Below, in pieces: positions 33,489 to 43,247 of a stretch of DNA of 64,000 nt. The notes beneath the pieces are model-generated. The model ran no database searches, was not told the origin of the DNA, and was given only the letters and a program-made list of their open reading frames with translations. Source of the stretch: Haloprofundus salinisoli (GTDB lineage: Archaea; Halobacteriota; Halobacteria; Halobacteriales; Haloferacaceae); contig NZ_CP083663.1 in the NCBI RefSeq assembly GCF_020097815.1, positions 310,001 through 374,000 of the forward strand, read 5' to 3'. How positions within the stretch are numbered: the stretch's first letter is position 1; every line of letters begins with the position of its first letter. The position numbers were made by a program, and so were the translations under genes.

Positions 33489-35057
33489 TCAGTCGTCGGA
33501 CTCCGCCGCCGGAAGCGTGCAGTGAAACGTCGTCCCTTCGCCGAGTTCGGACTCGAACCAGATGTCGCCGCCGTGGCGTTCGACGATGCGCTCGCACAGC
33601 GCCAGACCGATTCCCATGCCGGCTCCCTCCTCCCGCGTGTGGAGGCTCTGGAACACCTCGAAGACGCGGTCTGCGCCGTCGGAGTCGATGCCGATGCCCT
33701 CGTCACTGACCGAGACCCGCCACTTGTCGTCCAGCCGCTCCGCCGAGACGTGCACCCGCGGCGGCGCTTCGCCGCTGTACTCGAGGGCGTTACTCAGCAG
33801 GTTCTGGAACAGCTGTCGGAGTTGGTTGGTATCACCCTCGACGCGGGGGAGCGACTCCGCGTCGATATCGGCGTCGGACTCCTCGATTTTCACTCGAAGG
33901 TTCTCGCGGACGTCCTCGAAGACGGCGTCCAACGACACCGGCTCCAAGGGACTGCCGCGCGTGTCGATACGCGAGTACTCGAGCAGCCCCTCGATCATGT
34001 CGTTCATCCGGTTCGCTCCGTCCATCGCGTACTCGACGAACTCCTGTCCGTCCTCGTCGAGGTCGTCGGCGTAGCGGCGCTCGATGAGCCCGAGGAAACT
34101 CGACACCATCCGCAGCGGTTCCCGCAGGTCGTGGGAGGCGGCGTAGGCGAACTGCTCGAGCTCCTCGTTGGACTCCTTGAGCTCTCGTTTGTACACCTCG
34201 CGCTCGAGTTCGTTGCTCACCCAGTTGCTGAGCAGGCTGATGAACGACACCTCCCAGTCGGAGAACTCCTCGGTTCGGGCCTTCATCCCGTAGAAGCAGA
34301 ACGTCCCGTACACGTTCCCGTTGACGATGACCGGCGTCCCGAGGTAACAGGAGATGCCCCACTCGGGGTCGACCAGTTCCGGTGCCTCCGCCTCCACGTC
34401 CTGCAGGACGAGCGTCTCCGCCGTCTCGACGACGCGCGAACAGTTGGGGAGCGTCGAGAGCGGCGTCGTGTCGCCCGATTCGAGGCCGGACCCCTCCGGC
34501 GTCGCCACGTGCTCGAAGATGTACTCGCCGGCGCTCTCGTCGACGCGCGAGAGCGTCGCGAACTTGGTTCCGACCGTCGTGCGAACCACCTCGAGAAGCG
34601 ATTCCATCTGCTGGGAGAACGGCCGGTCCGTCGCCGACATCACCTCGCTGGCGCGTCGGAGGGCCTGCTCCCGCTTTTCGAGTTCCTGCTGTCGCTCGTC
34701 CGGATTGGTGACGTCGTGGGCGTACACCGAGAGGCCGGTCTCGGAGGGGTAGATGCGCATCTCGAACCAGCTCTCTCGGGGCGGGTAATGCGCCTCGAAC
34801 GTGACGGGGTCCTGCGTCTCCATCGCTCGCTCGTGCTCCCACTGGAACGGGGTGTCGGCCATCTCGGGGAACTCCTCCCAGATGACCGTCCCGCGGAGTG
34901 TCTCGATGTCCCGCCCGAACAGGGTTTCGGCTCGGTCGTTGAGGTACGTGAATCGCCAGTCTTCGTCGAGCGCAAAAACCGCGTCGGAGACGCGCTCGAA
35001 GACCGCTTCGGGAGAACTTTGACGAGGATGTTCACCCGGCGTCTCGGGGTCTGTCAT
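33489..35057 (-). CDS. PAS-GAF histidine kinase
   Basis: 522 aa, no transmembrane segment. PAS domain about 15-118 (VFALDEDWRFTYLNDRAETLFG), GAF about 140-290, HisKA with phosphoacceptor His309 (YAASHDLREPLRMV), and HATPase_c about 410-515 (N box FQNLLSNALEYSG, G1 SDEGIGID, G2 GMGIGLAL). The C-terminal kinase core closely resembles the one at 37492-40572 (same SHDL-x-EPLRM-SS, RRYADD, EEFxEYA and ESLPRV blocks), indicating duplication. No receiver is adjacent to its own stop, so its partner may be the shared receiver proteins downstream of the larger kinase. Stimulus unknown. Confidence 0.93.
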   Translation of the reverse strand: MTDPETPGEHPRQSSPEAVFERVSDAVFALDEDWRFTYLNDRAETLFGRDIETLRGTVIWEEFPEMADTPFQWEHERAMETQDPVTFEAHYPPRESWFEMRIYPSETGLSVYAHDVTNPDERQQELEKREQALRRASEVMSATDRPFSQQMESLLEVVRTTVGTKFATLSRVDESAGEYIFEHVATPEGSGLESGDTTPLSTLPNCSRVVETAETLVLQDVEAEAPELVDPEWGISCYLGTPVIVNGNVYGTFCFYGMKARTEEFSDWEVSFISLLSNWVSNELEREVYKRELKESNEELEQFAYAASHDLREPLRMVSSFLGLIERRYADDLDEDGQEFVEYAMDGANRMNDMIEGLLEYSRIDTRGSPLEPVSLDAVFEDVRENLRVKIEESDADIDAESLPRVEGDTNQLRQLFQNLLSNALEYSGEAPPRVHVSAERLDDKWRVSVSDEGIGIDSDGADRVFEVFQSLHTREEGAGMGIGLALCERIVERHGGDIWFESELGEGTTFHCTLPAAESDD

Positions 35058-35373
35058 TGGGTGTACTCACTGGTGGAGCAATATGGGCATTACGCACGTC
35101 TCTTGTAGCTCGTTCCGATCTCCTCCCGTGCTCCTCTCGCTGTGCGGCGACCGCTGAAGCAACTGCTCGCCGTCGACGGCGGAGCGTTCGGGCTGTGGAC
35201 CGGCCGGGGCGTCTACGCCGCCCATCTCGGTACCGTCGCCTACCGAGGCGTACTGAACGCGACCGACGGGCGGTACGGAGACGAGAGTTCGGATACTCGA
35301 GGCTCACCCATCGAAGCCGAACGTGAAGTCACGCCGTTGCGTCGTTTTCGCTTTCGAACCTAAAGCGTGTATT
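35058..35373. other. Gap between sensory genes, with a doubtful small ORF
   Basis: 316 bp. A plus-strand frame from GTG 35142 to 35363 (73 aa) has haloarchaeal codon use in its first two thirds (LAVDGGAFGLWTGRGVYAAH, then LGTVAYRGVLNATDGRYG), but the end is basic and poorly supported. It could be a small gene or the remains of one. Otherwise only promoter DNA of the kinase at 35057 is expected here. Confidence 0.25.
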
Positions 35374-37044
35374 CTACGAGCGAGACTCCGCACGCCCGTC
35401 CTTCGCGGAGTCAGAGAACAGCGCACCCAGCAGTTTGGAGAGACCGATCCGGATGTGCTGGTGGAACGTCGGCGCAGACACGCCGAGCGATTCGGCGACG
35501 GCCTTCCCGGAGCTGTCGCGCGGCCAGTTGAAGAAGCCGGCGAGGTACGCGGTTTCGAGCACCGCTCGCTGGCGCTCGGTTAGCTCCTCCGACACCGCCG
35601 TCTGAATCTGCTGTGCGGACCGGTCGCGGCGGGTCGTCTGCCGCTGTGCGACCACCTCGGCGTCGGGGTACGCCTCTTGTATCGCCTCGCTCAACCGCCA
35701 CACCTCGGCGTTCGGCGGGAGGTGGACCACGAGGTGGAAGTCGCCGTCCTCGATGGTCGCCTCCTCGATGTAGCCGCCCTGCGAGGCCAGCGTCGAGATG
35801 ATCGGTGGCTTCGTGAGGTGGAGTTCGAACTGCGCGGACCCCGGGACCTCGCTGATTATCTTGAAGCTCTCGAAGTGGGGGACCTCCTCGACGAGGCCCG
35901 GGAGCGAGTCGATCTCCGCTTCGACGACGGTCCCGTAGGCGAGGTAGGAGTCGTCGCCGATGGGGACCACGCGGTCGAAGGTGATGGAACCGCCCGGAAT
36001 CTCGGAGACGCCGATCTGCTGTAACATCTTCTCGACTCGGAATCGGACCTCGGTGACGTCGTCGCTCATCAGGGCCGCCTTCCGGTCGAGCGCGGCGACG
36101 GCGTGGCCGATAATTTCGCCGAGTTGGCGTATCACCGCGTACTCCTCCCCCTCGAAGGCGTACGGCCGCGCGGCGTACACGTTCAACACGCCGTACAGGA
36201 GACCCTCGTGGGCGATGGGAATCGCCGCAGACGACTCGAAGCCGTATTCGAGAGCGCGCTCTCGCCAGTGCTCGTAGTCGGGGTTCTCGGGAATCTGCTG
36301 GGCGACCTGCACCTCCTGCGTCCGAATCGCCTTTCCCGTCGGTCCGTTGGCCGTTTCGCTCCCATCGGCAGTGATGGTGACGTTGTCGAGGTAGCCCTCG
36401 GCGCCGGCTTTGGCCCGTACGGTGACCTCCTGGCTGTTCCGGTCGAGGGAACCGACCCAAGCGAACCGATACGACTCGGAGGCGGCGAGGCGGTCGCAGA
36501 CCAACTGCTCGATCTCGTCGCGGGTCGACTGCTGAACCAGCGCCTCGTTGATGTCGCGGACGACGGCGTTGAGGTGGTTCAGCGCCGCGAGCTGTTCGCG
36601 CTGGTGGGCCAACCGTCGCTCGCGGTTCTGTCGCTCGATCGCGTAGCGGAGCGACCGCTGTAGAAGCGCGCTCGTCAGTTCGTCCTTGACGAGGTACTCC
36701 TGTGCGCCCTGCTCGACCGCCTGCAGACCGACCGCCTCGTCCTTCAGTCCGGTCAGAACGACGATGGGCATGTGCGCCGTGTGTTCGAGCACCGTTTCGA
36801 GCGTTTCGAGCCCTTGGCTCTCCGGCAGACCGAGGTCCAGCAACACGACGTCGACGTCGCGGCTGTCCAGCAGTTCGAGTCCCGCCGTGAGGCAGTCCGC
36901 GCGTCGAAGCGACGGGACGCTATGCGCCTCGCTCGCGCCGTCCTGCGCCGCGGCGCCGATCGGCTCTCGGAGATACTCCTCGATGAGTCTCACGTCGCCC
37001 AGATTGTCCTCGATCAGGAGGATGTCGAGTTCGTCTCCGGACAT
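35374..37044 (-). CDS. Receiver-GAF-Bat-HTH10 response regulator
   Basis: 556 aa. The N-terminal receiver has acidic pair Glu12-Asp13 and phosphoacceptor Asp70 (VVLLDLGLPESQG) with the Lys in EYLVKDEL. A coiled linker leads to a GAF domain (about 160-310), then the bacterio-opsin activator (Bat) domain (about 330-480), and a C-terminal HTH_10 (LTERQRAVLETAYLAGFFNWPR...GKAVAESLGVSAPTFHQHIR). This layout is haloarchaea-specific and converts a phosphorelay input to transcription. Its ATG shares its A with the stop of the receiver gene upstream, so the two are coupled. Targets unknown. Confidence 0.93.
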   Translation of the reverse strand: MSGDELDILLIEDNLGDVRLIEEYLREPIGAAAQDGASEAHSVPSLRRADCLTAGLELLDSRDVDVVLLDLGLPESQGLETLETVLEHTAHMPIVVLTGLKDEAVGLQAVEQGAQEYLVKDELTSALLQRSLRYAIERQNRERRLAHQREQLAALNHLNAVVRDINEALVQQSTRDEIEQLVCDRLAASESYRFAWVGSLDRNSQEVTVRAKAGAEGYLDNVTITADGSETANGPTGKAIRTQEVQVAQQIPENPDYEHWRERALEYGFESSAAIPIAHEGLLYGVLNVYAARPYAFEGEEYAVIRQLGEIIGHAVAALDRKAALMSDDVTEVRFRVEKMLQQIGVSEIPGGSITFDRVVPIGDDSYLAYGTVVEAEIDSLPGLVEEVPHFESFKIISEVPGSAQFELHLTKPPIISTLASQGGYIEEATIEDGDFHLVVHLPPNAEVWRLSEAIQEAYPDAEVVAQRQTTRRDRSAQQIQTAVSEELTERQRAVLETAYLAGFFNWPRDSSGKAVAESLGVSAPTFHQHIRIGLSKLLGALFSDSAKDGRAESRS

Positions 37045-37499
37045 CAGCGTTGATCACACGGAAGCCGGACGATCGAGAGCCAAAACGAGTTGAACGACCG
37101 TATCGTCTCGACGAACTCCACCGGGTTGACCGGTTTCGTCAGATACGCGTTCGCGTGCAACTCGTACGACTTCGCCACGTCGGACTCCGCGCCCGAACTC
37201 GTCAGGATGATGACCGGCACCTTCGCGAGGTCGGCGTCGCTGCGGATCTCTTCGAGCACCTCGTCGCCGTTCTTCCGCGGGAGGTTGAGGTCCAACAGGA
37301 CGATGTCCGGACACGGTGCGTCGGCGTACTCGCCGCGTTTGAAGAGGAAGTCGAGCGCTTCGACCCCGTCGGTGACGACGTGGAGTTTGTTCTCTATCTG
37401 CCCCTCCTTGAACGCCTCCTCGGTGAGGCGGACGTCGCCCGGGTTGTCTTCGACGAGCAGAATTTCCGCCGGTCTCCCGGCGTCTGATGAGTCACTCAT
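37044..37499 (-). CDS. Single-domain response regulator (Rcp1-like receiver)
   Basis: 151 aa receiver with no output domain. Acidic residues Glu17-Asp18 (LLVEDNPGD), phosphoacceptor Asp70 (IVLLDLNLPRKNG), switch Thr in VIILTSSGAE and conserved Lys in YLTKPVNP. Similar to the receivers that shuttle phosphate from phytochrome-type kinases. Located between the multi-PAS kinase (8-nt overlap at its start) and the Bat regulator (1-nt overlap at its stop), which suggests a relay kinase to receiver. Met at 37499 starts the conserved region; upstream frame is Arg-rich antisense-like. Confidence 0.93.
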   Translation of the reverse strand: MSDSSDAGRPAEILLVEDNPGDVRLTEEAFKEGQIENKLHVVTDGVEALDFLFKRGEYADAPCPDIVLLDLNLPRKNGDEVLEEIRSDADLAKVPVIILTSSGAESDVAKSYELHANAYLTKPVNPVEFVETIRSFNSFWLSIVRLPCDQR

Positions 37500-40400
37500 C
37501 GGGACTCTCCACCGCCTGCAGAGTAAACGAGAACGTCGACCCCTCGCCGGGTTCCGATTCCACCCAGATGTCGCCGCCGTGACGTTCGACGATGCGTTCG
37601 ACCAACGCGAGGCCGATACCCGTCCCGTCGTGTCCGTTCTGGGTGTGGAGGCGCTGGAACACCTCGAAGATTCGGTAGGTGTCGTCGGGGTCCATGCCGA
37701 TTCCTTTGTCACTGACCGAGATGGTCCACTCCCCCCCGTTTCGTTCCGCAGCGACGTTCACTCGTGGGCGTTTGTCCCCGCTGTATTTAATCGTGTTGTC
37801 CAGCAGATTCTGGAACACCTGACGCAACTGCCGCTCGTCGCCCTTGACGCGCGGGAGCGACTCCGCCTCGATCTCGGCGTCGCTCTCCTCGATTTTGATC
37901 GCGAGGTCGTCGCGGACATCCGCGAGAACCTCGTCGAGGTCGACCGGTTCGAGGGGGTCCTGCTGGGTGGTTATCCGCGAGTACTTCAGCAGGCCGTCGA
38001 GCATCTCGCGCATCCGGTCGGCGCCGTCGACGGCGAACTCGATGAACTCCCGTCCGTCCTCGTCGAAATCGTCGGCGTAGCGGCGGTCGATGAGTTGGAG
38101 GTACGACGAGATCATCCGCAGCGGCTCTTGCAGGTCGTGGGAGGCGACGTACGCGAACTGCTCCAGTCGCTCGTTGGAGGCTTCGAGCATCCGCTCGTAC
38201 TCGCGACGCTGGGTGACGTCCTGGGCGACGACCATGCCCGCGAACACTTCGCCTTCGGCGTTTCTCACCGGGAGGGTGTGCGCCAGCAGGTAGCGGTCGT
38301 AGAACTCGACCTCGAAGGAGTGCTCCTCGCCGTCGAGCGCCGCCTGGAAGTGCGGTTCGACCTGGTCGACGAGTTCGTCGGGGTAGGTGTCGTAGACGCT
38401 GCTTCCGATTCGGTCCTCCGCGCTGAGACCGATTTCGTCCATGAGTTGTCCGCCCGCGGCGGTGTACTCCAGATTGCTGTCGAACAGACCCACCGATCCG
38501 CCGGGGAAGTGTTCGACGAGCGTCCGGTATCGGCGTTCGCTCTCTTCGACCCGTCGCTGGTTCTCCCGGCGCTCGGTGATGTCCGTTATCGTGACGACGC
38601 CGCGGGTCACCTCGCCGTCGGCGTCCCGAACCGGCATCCCCTGCGCGCTGATGATGCGACGTTCGCCGTCGGCGGCCTCGATTTCGTAGATGTTCGGGTC
38701 GGTCACCTCCTCGCCGTCGAGCACCCGCGACATCGCCCACTCGTCGGATTCGACCTCCTCGCCCGACTCCGCCCACACCGCCGGGAACCGCACGTACTCC
38801 TCGACGGATTCGGCGTCGAACACGTCGCCGCCCCAGATCTCCTTCGCCGTGTCGTTGGCTTCGACCAGTCGGCCGTCGGCCTCCGCGACGACGACGCCGA
38901 CGGGGAGCACCTCGAACAGCGACTCCAGTTGGCTCTTGTTCCGCTGTAGTTCCAGTTCGGCGCGTTTGCGCTCCGTGATGTCGGTGAGCGCGCCGGGGAA
39001 CGTGACGGGGTCGCCGTCCGCGTCGCACTCGACGTGTCCTCGCGCGACCACCCACTGGAGTTCGTCGTCGGCGTTCCGGACGCGGTACTCGGACTCGTAC
39101 TCCCCGCACGATTCGACGACCTCCTCGATGTCGGCGACGACCCGGTCGCGGTCGTTCTCATGGATGGCCGAGATGAACCGGTCGAGTGACACGCCCTCGC
39201 GGGCCGCCTCCGGGTCGACCCCGAACGTCCGCGCGAACGACCGGCCGACGACCATCTCGTCGCGCCGGACGTCCCACTCCCACGTGCCGACCGCGCCGGC
39301 GTCGGTCGCCGCCTCCAGTTGGTCTTTCGCCTCGCGCAACTTCCGCTCCTGTGCTTGCTGTTCCGTGACGTCCTGAGCCATCGTCATCCCGGCGAACACT
39401 TCGCCTTCCTCGTCGACGATCGGCACCGCGTAGATGCTCCACTCTCGACCGACGTACGACACCTCGATCGACGCTTCCTTCCCGTCGAGCGCCTCTCGCA
39501 TCGCCGGGCCGAGCACCTCGCCCACGTCGTCCCCCCACGTTTCGCTCGGCGCGTGGTCTTCGACGTCGGTCGGGGAGACCGGGAGGTAGTCGAAGGCTTG
39601 CCCAGCCGCGAGCGTGTAGCGGAGGTCGTCGTCGAACAGGGTGACGATGCCGTTCGGGAACGACTCCGCGAGCGTTCGGTAGCGTTGTTCGCTCTGTTCG
39701 AGTGCACGTTCGCGCTTCTTTCGGTCGGTGACATCGCGGAAGTAGACGGAGAGTCCCGTTTCCGAGGGGTACGCCCGCACTTCGAACCACGTATCGAGCG
39801 GGTCGGGGTAGTACTCCTCGAAAGAGACCGTCTCCTGTTCGTACATTGCCCGCTCGTACTTCGATTTGAACTTTCGACTGGTCGCCTCGGGAAACACCGT
39901 CCAGACGTGTTCTCCGACCAGAGTCCGCCCCTCAGGGTTGATTACTTCGTGCGCACGCTCGTTGAGATATGTGAACCGCCACTCCTCGTCGAGCGCGAAG
40001 AAGGCGTCGGAGATGCGGCCGTAGATTTCGTCGAGTTCGTGTTGCGTTCGCTCGTTCTCGATGGCCGACGCGAGGATGTTCGCGACGCTTTGGACGAAGC
40101 TGGCGTCGTGTTCGGAAAGCTCTCGGCGCTGCGTCGAGTGCACGCCCAGAATCCCCCACGGCCGTTCGACCGAACCGATGATAGCGCTGATACCGCTGAC
40201 GACGTCGTGGTCGGTCAGCAACCCGGGGCCGGAGAACCGCTCTTCGCTTCGCAGGTCGTCGACGACGACGGGCCGCTCCGTGTTTAGTGTGTATACCGCC
40301 TGCGAGGCGCAGTCGGCCGGTACCGTCGTGTTTCCGACGAGCTCGTCCCGCCAGCCCACGCCCTCTCGGAGTACGAGTTCCGCTCCGTCCGGCAGTAGTT

Positions 40401-40572
40401 CGAGAGCCTCGCAGAACTCGCAGTCCAGCGTCTCGGCGACGGCCGCCGTCGCGTCGCACATCAGCGCGTCGAGGTCGTCTGCTTCGAGCGCACGTTGACC
40501 GAGTTCGGCGACGACCTCCTGCTGTCGAATCCGACTGCGGAGTTTCCCGTCGGCCGATGAGCACGAGTCCAT
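37492..40572 (-). CDS. Multi-sensor GAF/PAS histidine kinase
   Basis: 1026 aa soluble kinase. Order: GAF about 20-165 (CEFCEALELLPDGAELVLREGV), four PAS/PAC blocks (about 170-285, 290-405, 415-530, 535-650) and one more PAS about 660-780, then HisKA with the phosphoacceptor His near 812 (YVASHDLQEPLRMISSY) and HATPase_c (FQNLLDNTIKYSG, SDKGIGMD, GTGIGLAL). PAS heme/flavin cofactor sites cannot be judged. First gene of a three-gene operon with the receiver and Bat regulator. Its kinase core is paralogous to the one at 33489. Confidence 0.93.
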   Translation of the reverse strand: MDSCSSADGKLRSRIRQQEVVAELGQRALEADDLDALMCDATAAVAETLDCEFCEALELLPDGAELVLREGVGWRDELVGNTTVPADCASQAVYTLNTERPVVVDDLRSEERFSGPGLLTDHDVVSGISAIIGSVERPWGILGVHSTQRRELSEHDASFVQSVANILASAIENERTQHELDEIYGRISDAFFALDEEWRFTYLNERAHEVINPEGRTLVGEHVWTVFPEATSRKFKSKYERAMYEQETVSFEEYYPDPLDTWFEVRAYPSETGLSVYFRDVTDRKKRERALEQSEQRYRTLAESFPNGIVTLFDDDLRYTLAAGQAFDYLPVSPTDVEDHAPSETWGDDVGEVLGPAMREALDGKEASIEVSYVGREWSIYAVPIVDEEGEVFAGMTMAQDVTEQQAQERKLREAKDQLEAATDAGAVGTWEWDVRRDEMVVGRSFARTFGVDPEAAREGVSLDRFISAIHENDRDRVVADIEEVVESCGEYESEYRVRNADDELQWVVARGHVECDADGDPVTFPGALTDITERKRAELELQRNKSQLESLFEVLPVGVVVAEADGRLVEANDTAKEIWGGDVFDAESVEEYVRFPAVWAESGEEVESDEWAMSRVLDGEEVTDPNIYEIEAADGERRIISAQGMPVRDADGEVTRGVVTITDITERRENQRRVEESERRYRTLVEHFPGGSVGLFDSNLEYTAAGGQLMDEIGLSAEDRIGSSVYDTYPDELVDQVEPHFQAALDGEEHSFEVEFYDRYLLAHTLPVRNAEGEVFAGMVVAQDVTQRREYERMLEASNERLEQFAYVASHDLQEPLRMISSYLQLIDRRYADDFDEDGREFIEFAVDGADRMREMLDGLLKYSRITTQQDPLEPVDLDEVLADVRDDLAIKIEESDAEIEAESLPRVKGDERQLRQVFQNLLDNTIKYSGDKRPRVNVAAERNGGEWTISVSDKGIGMDPDDTYRIFEVFQRLHTQNGHDGTGIGLALVERIVERHGGDIWVESEPGEGSTFSFTLQAVESPDE

Positions 40573-40889
40573 TCTAAGAGGGTAGCCGAGGTGAACGCGG
40601 TAAAGCTTCTCGATATGTGTTGTTTAGTGTTAGGACAGGTCACGCTGATACTGCCTCCGTTTCGAACGGAAGGCGGCCGATGTGACGGCAGTGCCGGTCG
40701 AACTAGGAGGAGGGAAACAGCGCGCTCGTCGTCGGCCGACCCGGGCGCTCGTCGTTCGCGGGTTTTCTGGAGCGTCACCGGCGGTTGGATGCGCCACCCC
40801 CTGAAGCGCTCGACGAGCACGACGGCGTCGGAACTCAATCCGACGTAGACTGACGTGAATTTTTATAGGTTGAGCACAATCAGCGTCCA
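40573..40889. promoter_or_regulatory. Divergent promoter region, kinase / prepilin-like gene
   Basis: 317 bp. The plus-strand TATA TTTTATAGG at 40861-40869 is 25-27 nt before the ATG at 40890, predicting a leaderless mRNA for the prepilin-like gene. The minus-strand kinase promoter should lie within about 60 nt of 40572, where GTAAAGCTTCTCG gives a weak TATA candidate. No gene is seen. Confidence 0.55.
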
Positions 40890-42383
40890 ATGCAGGAATC
40901 CAGGCCCGCGCGAGAGAGGCGACTCGCGCGCGAAACGAGAAGGGGAGACCGCGCCCAGTCGGAACTCATCGGCGTCGTCCTGTTGTTCGGGTTGGTCGTC
41001 GCCGGGACGGCGGCCGTCGTCGCGCTCGGAGGCGTCGCCATCGACGACGCGAAGTCGCACTCCGAGTTCGACCGAGCCGAACAAGTGATGACGCTGTTCG
41101 ACTCGAAGGCGGCGACGGTCGCACTCGGTGACTCCGAAGTCAAGACCGTCTCGCTGGGCCGCTCCGGCGGCCAGTACGTCGTCGACGAGTCGAGCGGTCG
41201 ACTCACCATCGTCCACGAGAACTACGACGGCGCAGGAAGCGACGAGACGCTGTACGACGAGCCGCTCGGAGCGGTCGTCTACCATGCCGCTGACGGTGGC
41301 ACTATCGCCTATCAGGGCGGCGGCGTCTGGTCTGCGCCCGCCGACGGCGGCGCGACGATGGTGTCGCCACCGGAGTTCCACTACCGCGACGGCACGCTCA
41401 CGCTGCCGGTCGTTCGGGCGACGGGGACGTCCACGACGAGCGGGGCATCGAGCGCACGAATCAAGGCACAGTCGCGCGGAGACCGGGTGTACCCCGATTC
41501 GTCGGCGACGTATGGGGAGGATGAAGATGGCGCGCGACGATACGTGAACCCCGTCGAGAACGGCCGCGTCGTCGTCAAGGTTCAGAGCGAATACTATCGC
41601 GCGTGGGCCGAGTTCTTCCGAAGTCGAACCGAGGGTGAGGTCGAAGTGTATCCGGGGACACAGACGGCGACGGTGGCACTCGTCACCCTCGGGACGAACG
41701 GCGACTTCCGGATGCCCGCCGAGCGCGGGTCCATCGACGTTCGGGGGATGGCCGAACACACCCTCGACGACTTCAGCATCGCGTTGCGCCCCGACGACAG
41801 CGACAGCGCGAACTTCAACAACCTGCAGTGGTCGCTCGCTGCCGAGGAGGGAGACCAACAGTTCGAGATTCACCTCAGAAAGACCGGTTCCAGCGGATGT
41901 GACATCGCCATCTCGACGTCCGTCTACTACTCCGACGACGGCGGCGACACGTACCACGGGTGGTACGACGACGACGCGTTCACCACTCACTGCGAGGACC
42001 TCGACGGCGACGGCGACAACGAGGTGCTGCTGGACGCGGACTTCGTCGACAACGGTGCGAGTCTCACGTACAAAAAACTCCAGAAGAGCGAACTGATGCA
42101 CTTCAAGCCGGGAGAGCTCCGAGAGAGCGTGACGTTCGACGAGCACGAGGCGGATTCCGGCGAGACGTACACGGCCGGCGAGAACGACGAACTCCCGCTC
42201 TCGACGCTCGTCAGCCACTACTTCTCGCTGCTCTCGCCGTCGTTCGAGCTGATCGTCTACGACAAGAACTCCAACACGATAAGCGAGAGCGTCTCCAGCG
42301 GCCGTGTCGTCTACAGCGGCGACGAGAACTACGTCACGTACCTGCAGGTGAGCGAGAGCGAAGTCGTCGTCGAACTCGACTGA
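40890..42383 (+). CDS. Prepilin-like surface protein, large (DUF7289-like)
   Basis: 497 aa. The N-terminal basic region ends in a class III signal (DRAQSELIGVVLLFGLVVAG) with Arg21-Ala22 before Gln23 and a hydrophobic stretch to about residue 45, fitting cleavage by the PibD prepilin peptidase. The rest is a long beta-rich acidic ectodomain with Gly/Ser segments and an EF-like acidic turn (DLDGDGDNEVLLD near 370), which may bind Ca2+. Lies alone on the plus strand facing the pilus operon at 42456-50967, and probably belongs to the same appendage. Leaderless ATG after TATA at 40861. Confidence 0.85.
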   Translation: MQESRPARERRLARETRRGDRAQSELIGVVLLFGLVVAGTAAVVALGGVAIDDAKSHSEFDRAEQVMTLFDSKAATVALGDSEVKTVSLGRSGGQYVVDESSGRLTIVHENYDGAGSDETLYDEPLGAVVYHAADGGTIAYQGGGVWSAPADGGATMVSPPEFHYRDGTLTLPVVRATGTSTTSGASSARIKAQSRGDRVYPDSSATYGEDEDGARRYVNPVENGRVVVKVQSEYYRAWAEFFRSRTEGEVEVYPGTQTATVALVTLGTNGDFRMPAERGSIDVRGMAEHTLDDFSIALRPDDSDSANFNNLQWSLAAEEGDQQFEIHLRKTGSSGCDIAISTSVYYSDDGGDTYHGWYDDDAFTTHCEDLDGDGDNEVLLDADFVDNGASLTYKKLQKSELMHFKPGELRESVTFDEHEADSGETYTAGENDELPLSTLVSHYFSLLSPSFELIVYDKNSNTISESVSSGRVVYSGDENYVTYLQVSESEVVVELD

Positions 42384-42455
42384 GGCGGCGAGGCGTCTGC
42401 GGCCGGTTCGACTGAGAAGTCGCCGACCGGAGTCGGCCGAACTCGCGTCGGAGAG

Positions 42456-43247
42456 TTATTCGAACTCGACGGTGAGATACGTCGCGGTCACGTGCACGCG
42501 GCCGACCGGAACGTCCGAACACGTCACCGTCGACTCCGCTACACCGGTCAACTCGCACTCGCGGCCGAGTTCGGACTCGAAGTACCGTTCCCAGACGGGC
42601 GCTCGCTCCGTCGTCGTGTCGAGCGTGAGCGTCACCGAGGTGGTCGCGTCGGGGAACCGCTCGGTTCCGGCGTGCTCGGCGCGGACTAACACCGTCGTCG
42701 ACCCGCCGACGTTCGACCGGCCGTCGCCGGGGTTCGTCAGAATCATCGGCACGACGAGAATTCGATCGTCGCCGGTTCCTCGGGACACAAAGTCGGGCTC
42801 CCGGAGCATCACCGACCCGCCGCTGGCGTCGGTGCGGATGAGCGCGCCGTTCTCGTAGACGAGTTCCGGCCCCGACCCGGTCCGGAAGAGAATCGGTTGG
42901 TAGGACTTCCCCGGGTCGTCGACCGCATCACGCCCCTCGATGTCGACACCGATGGAGTGTGACTGCCCGAGAAGCAGTTGCGATTCGGCGAGTTTGAGTT
43001 CGGTCGCCCGACTCGGCGCGTCCTCGTGGTGGATGTCGGCGAGGTTGTCGGCCATCACGTCGAACGCGCGTTCGGCGTTCGTGAATCGCTCCGCGTCGCG
43101 GGCGTCCTGCAAGCCGGAAAAGCCGGAGACGTAGACGACGCCGACGGTGCTGGTGATGAGCGCGAAGACGAGGATGAAACTCACCGTCTCGCTGACCGCC
43201 CGTGAGCGACGGGTCGACGCGCATCCGCCCCGACGACGGCTACGCAT
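42456..43247 (-). CDS. Prepilin-like protein, last gene of the pil operon
   Basis: 263 aa. Class III signal SRAVSETVSFILVFALITST (Arg16-Ala17 before Val18) and a single hydrophobic N-helix. Ectodomain is beta-rich with Cys pair near the C-terminus (RECELTG and VTCSDV). The start at 43247 overlaps the upstream gene's stop at 43240 by 8 nt. In-frame Met at 43334 is an alternative but lengthens a basic Arg/Trp-rich n-region. One of a set of six prepilin-like proteins; the specific DUF numbers (DUF7261-7289 range in haloarchaea) cannot be assigned by eye. Confidence 0.83.
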   Translation of the reverse strand: MRSRRRGGCASTRRSRAVSETVSFILVFALITSTVGVVYVSGFSGLQDARDAERFTNAERAFDVMADNLADIHHEDAPSRATELKLAESQLLLGQSHSIGVDIEGRDAVDDPGKSYQPILFRTGSGPELVYENGALIRTDASGGSVMLREPDFVSRGTGDDRILVVPMILTNPGDGRSNVGGSTTVLVRAEHAGTERFPDATTSVTLTLDTTTERAPVWERYFESELGRECELTGVAESTVTCSDVPVGRVHVTATYLTVEFE

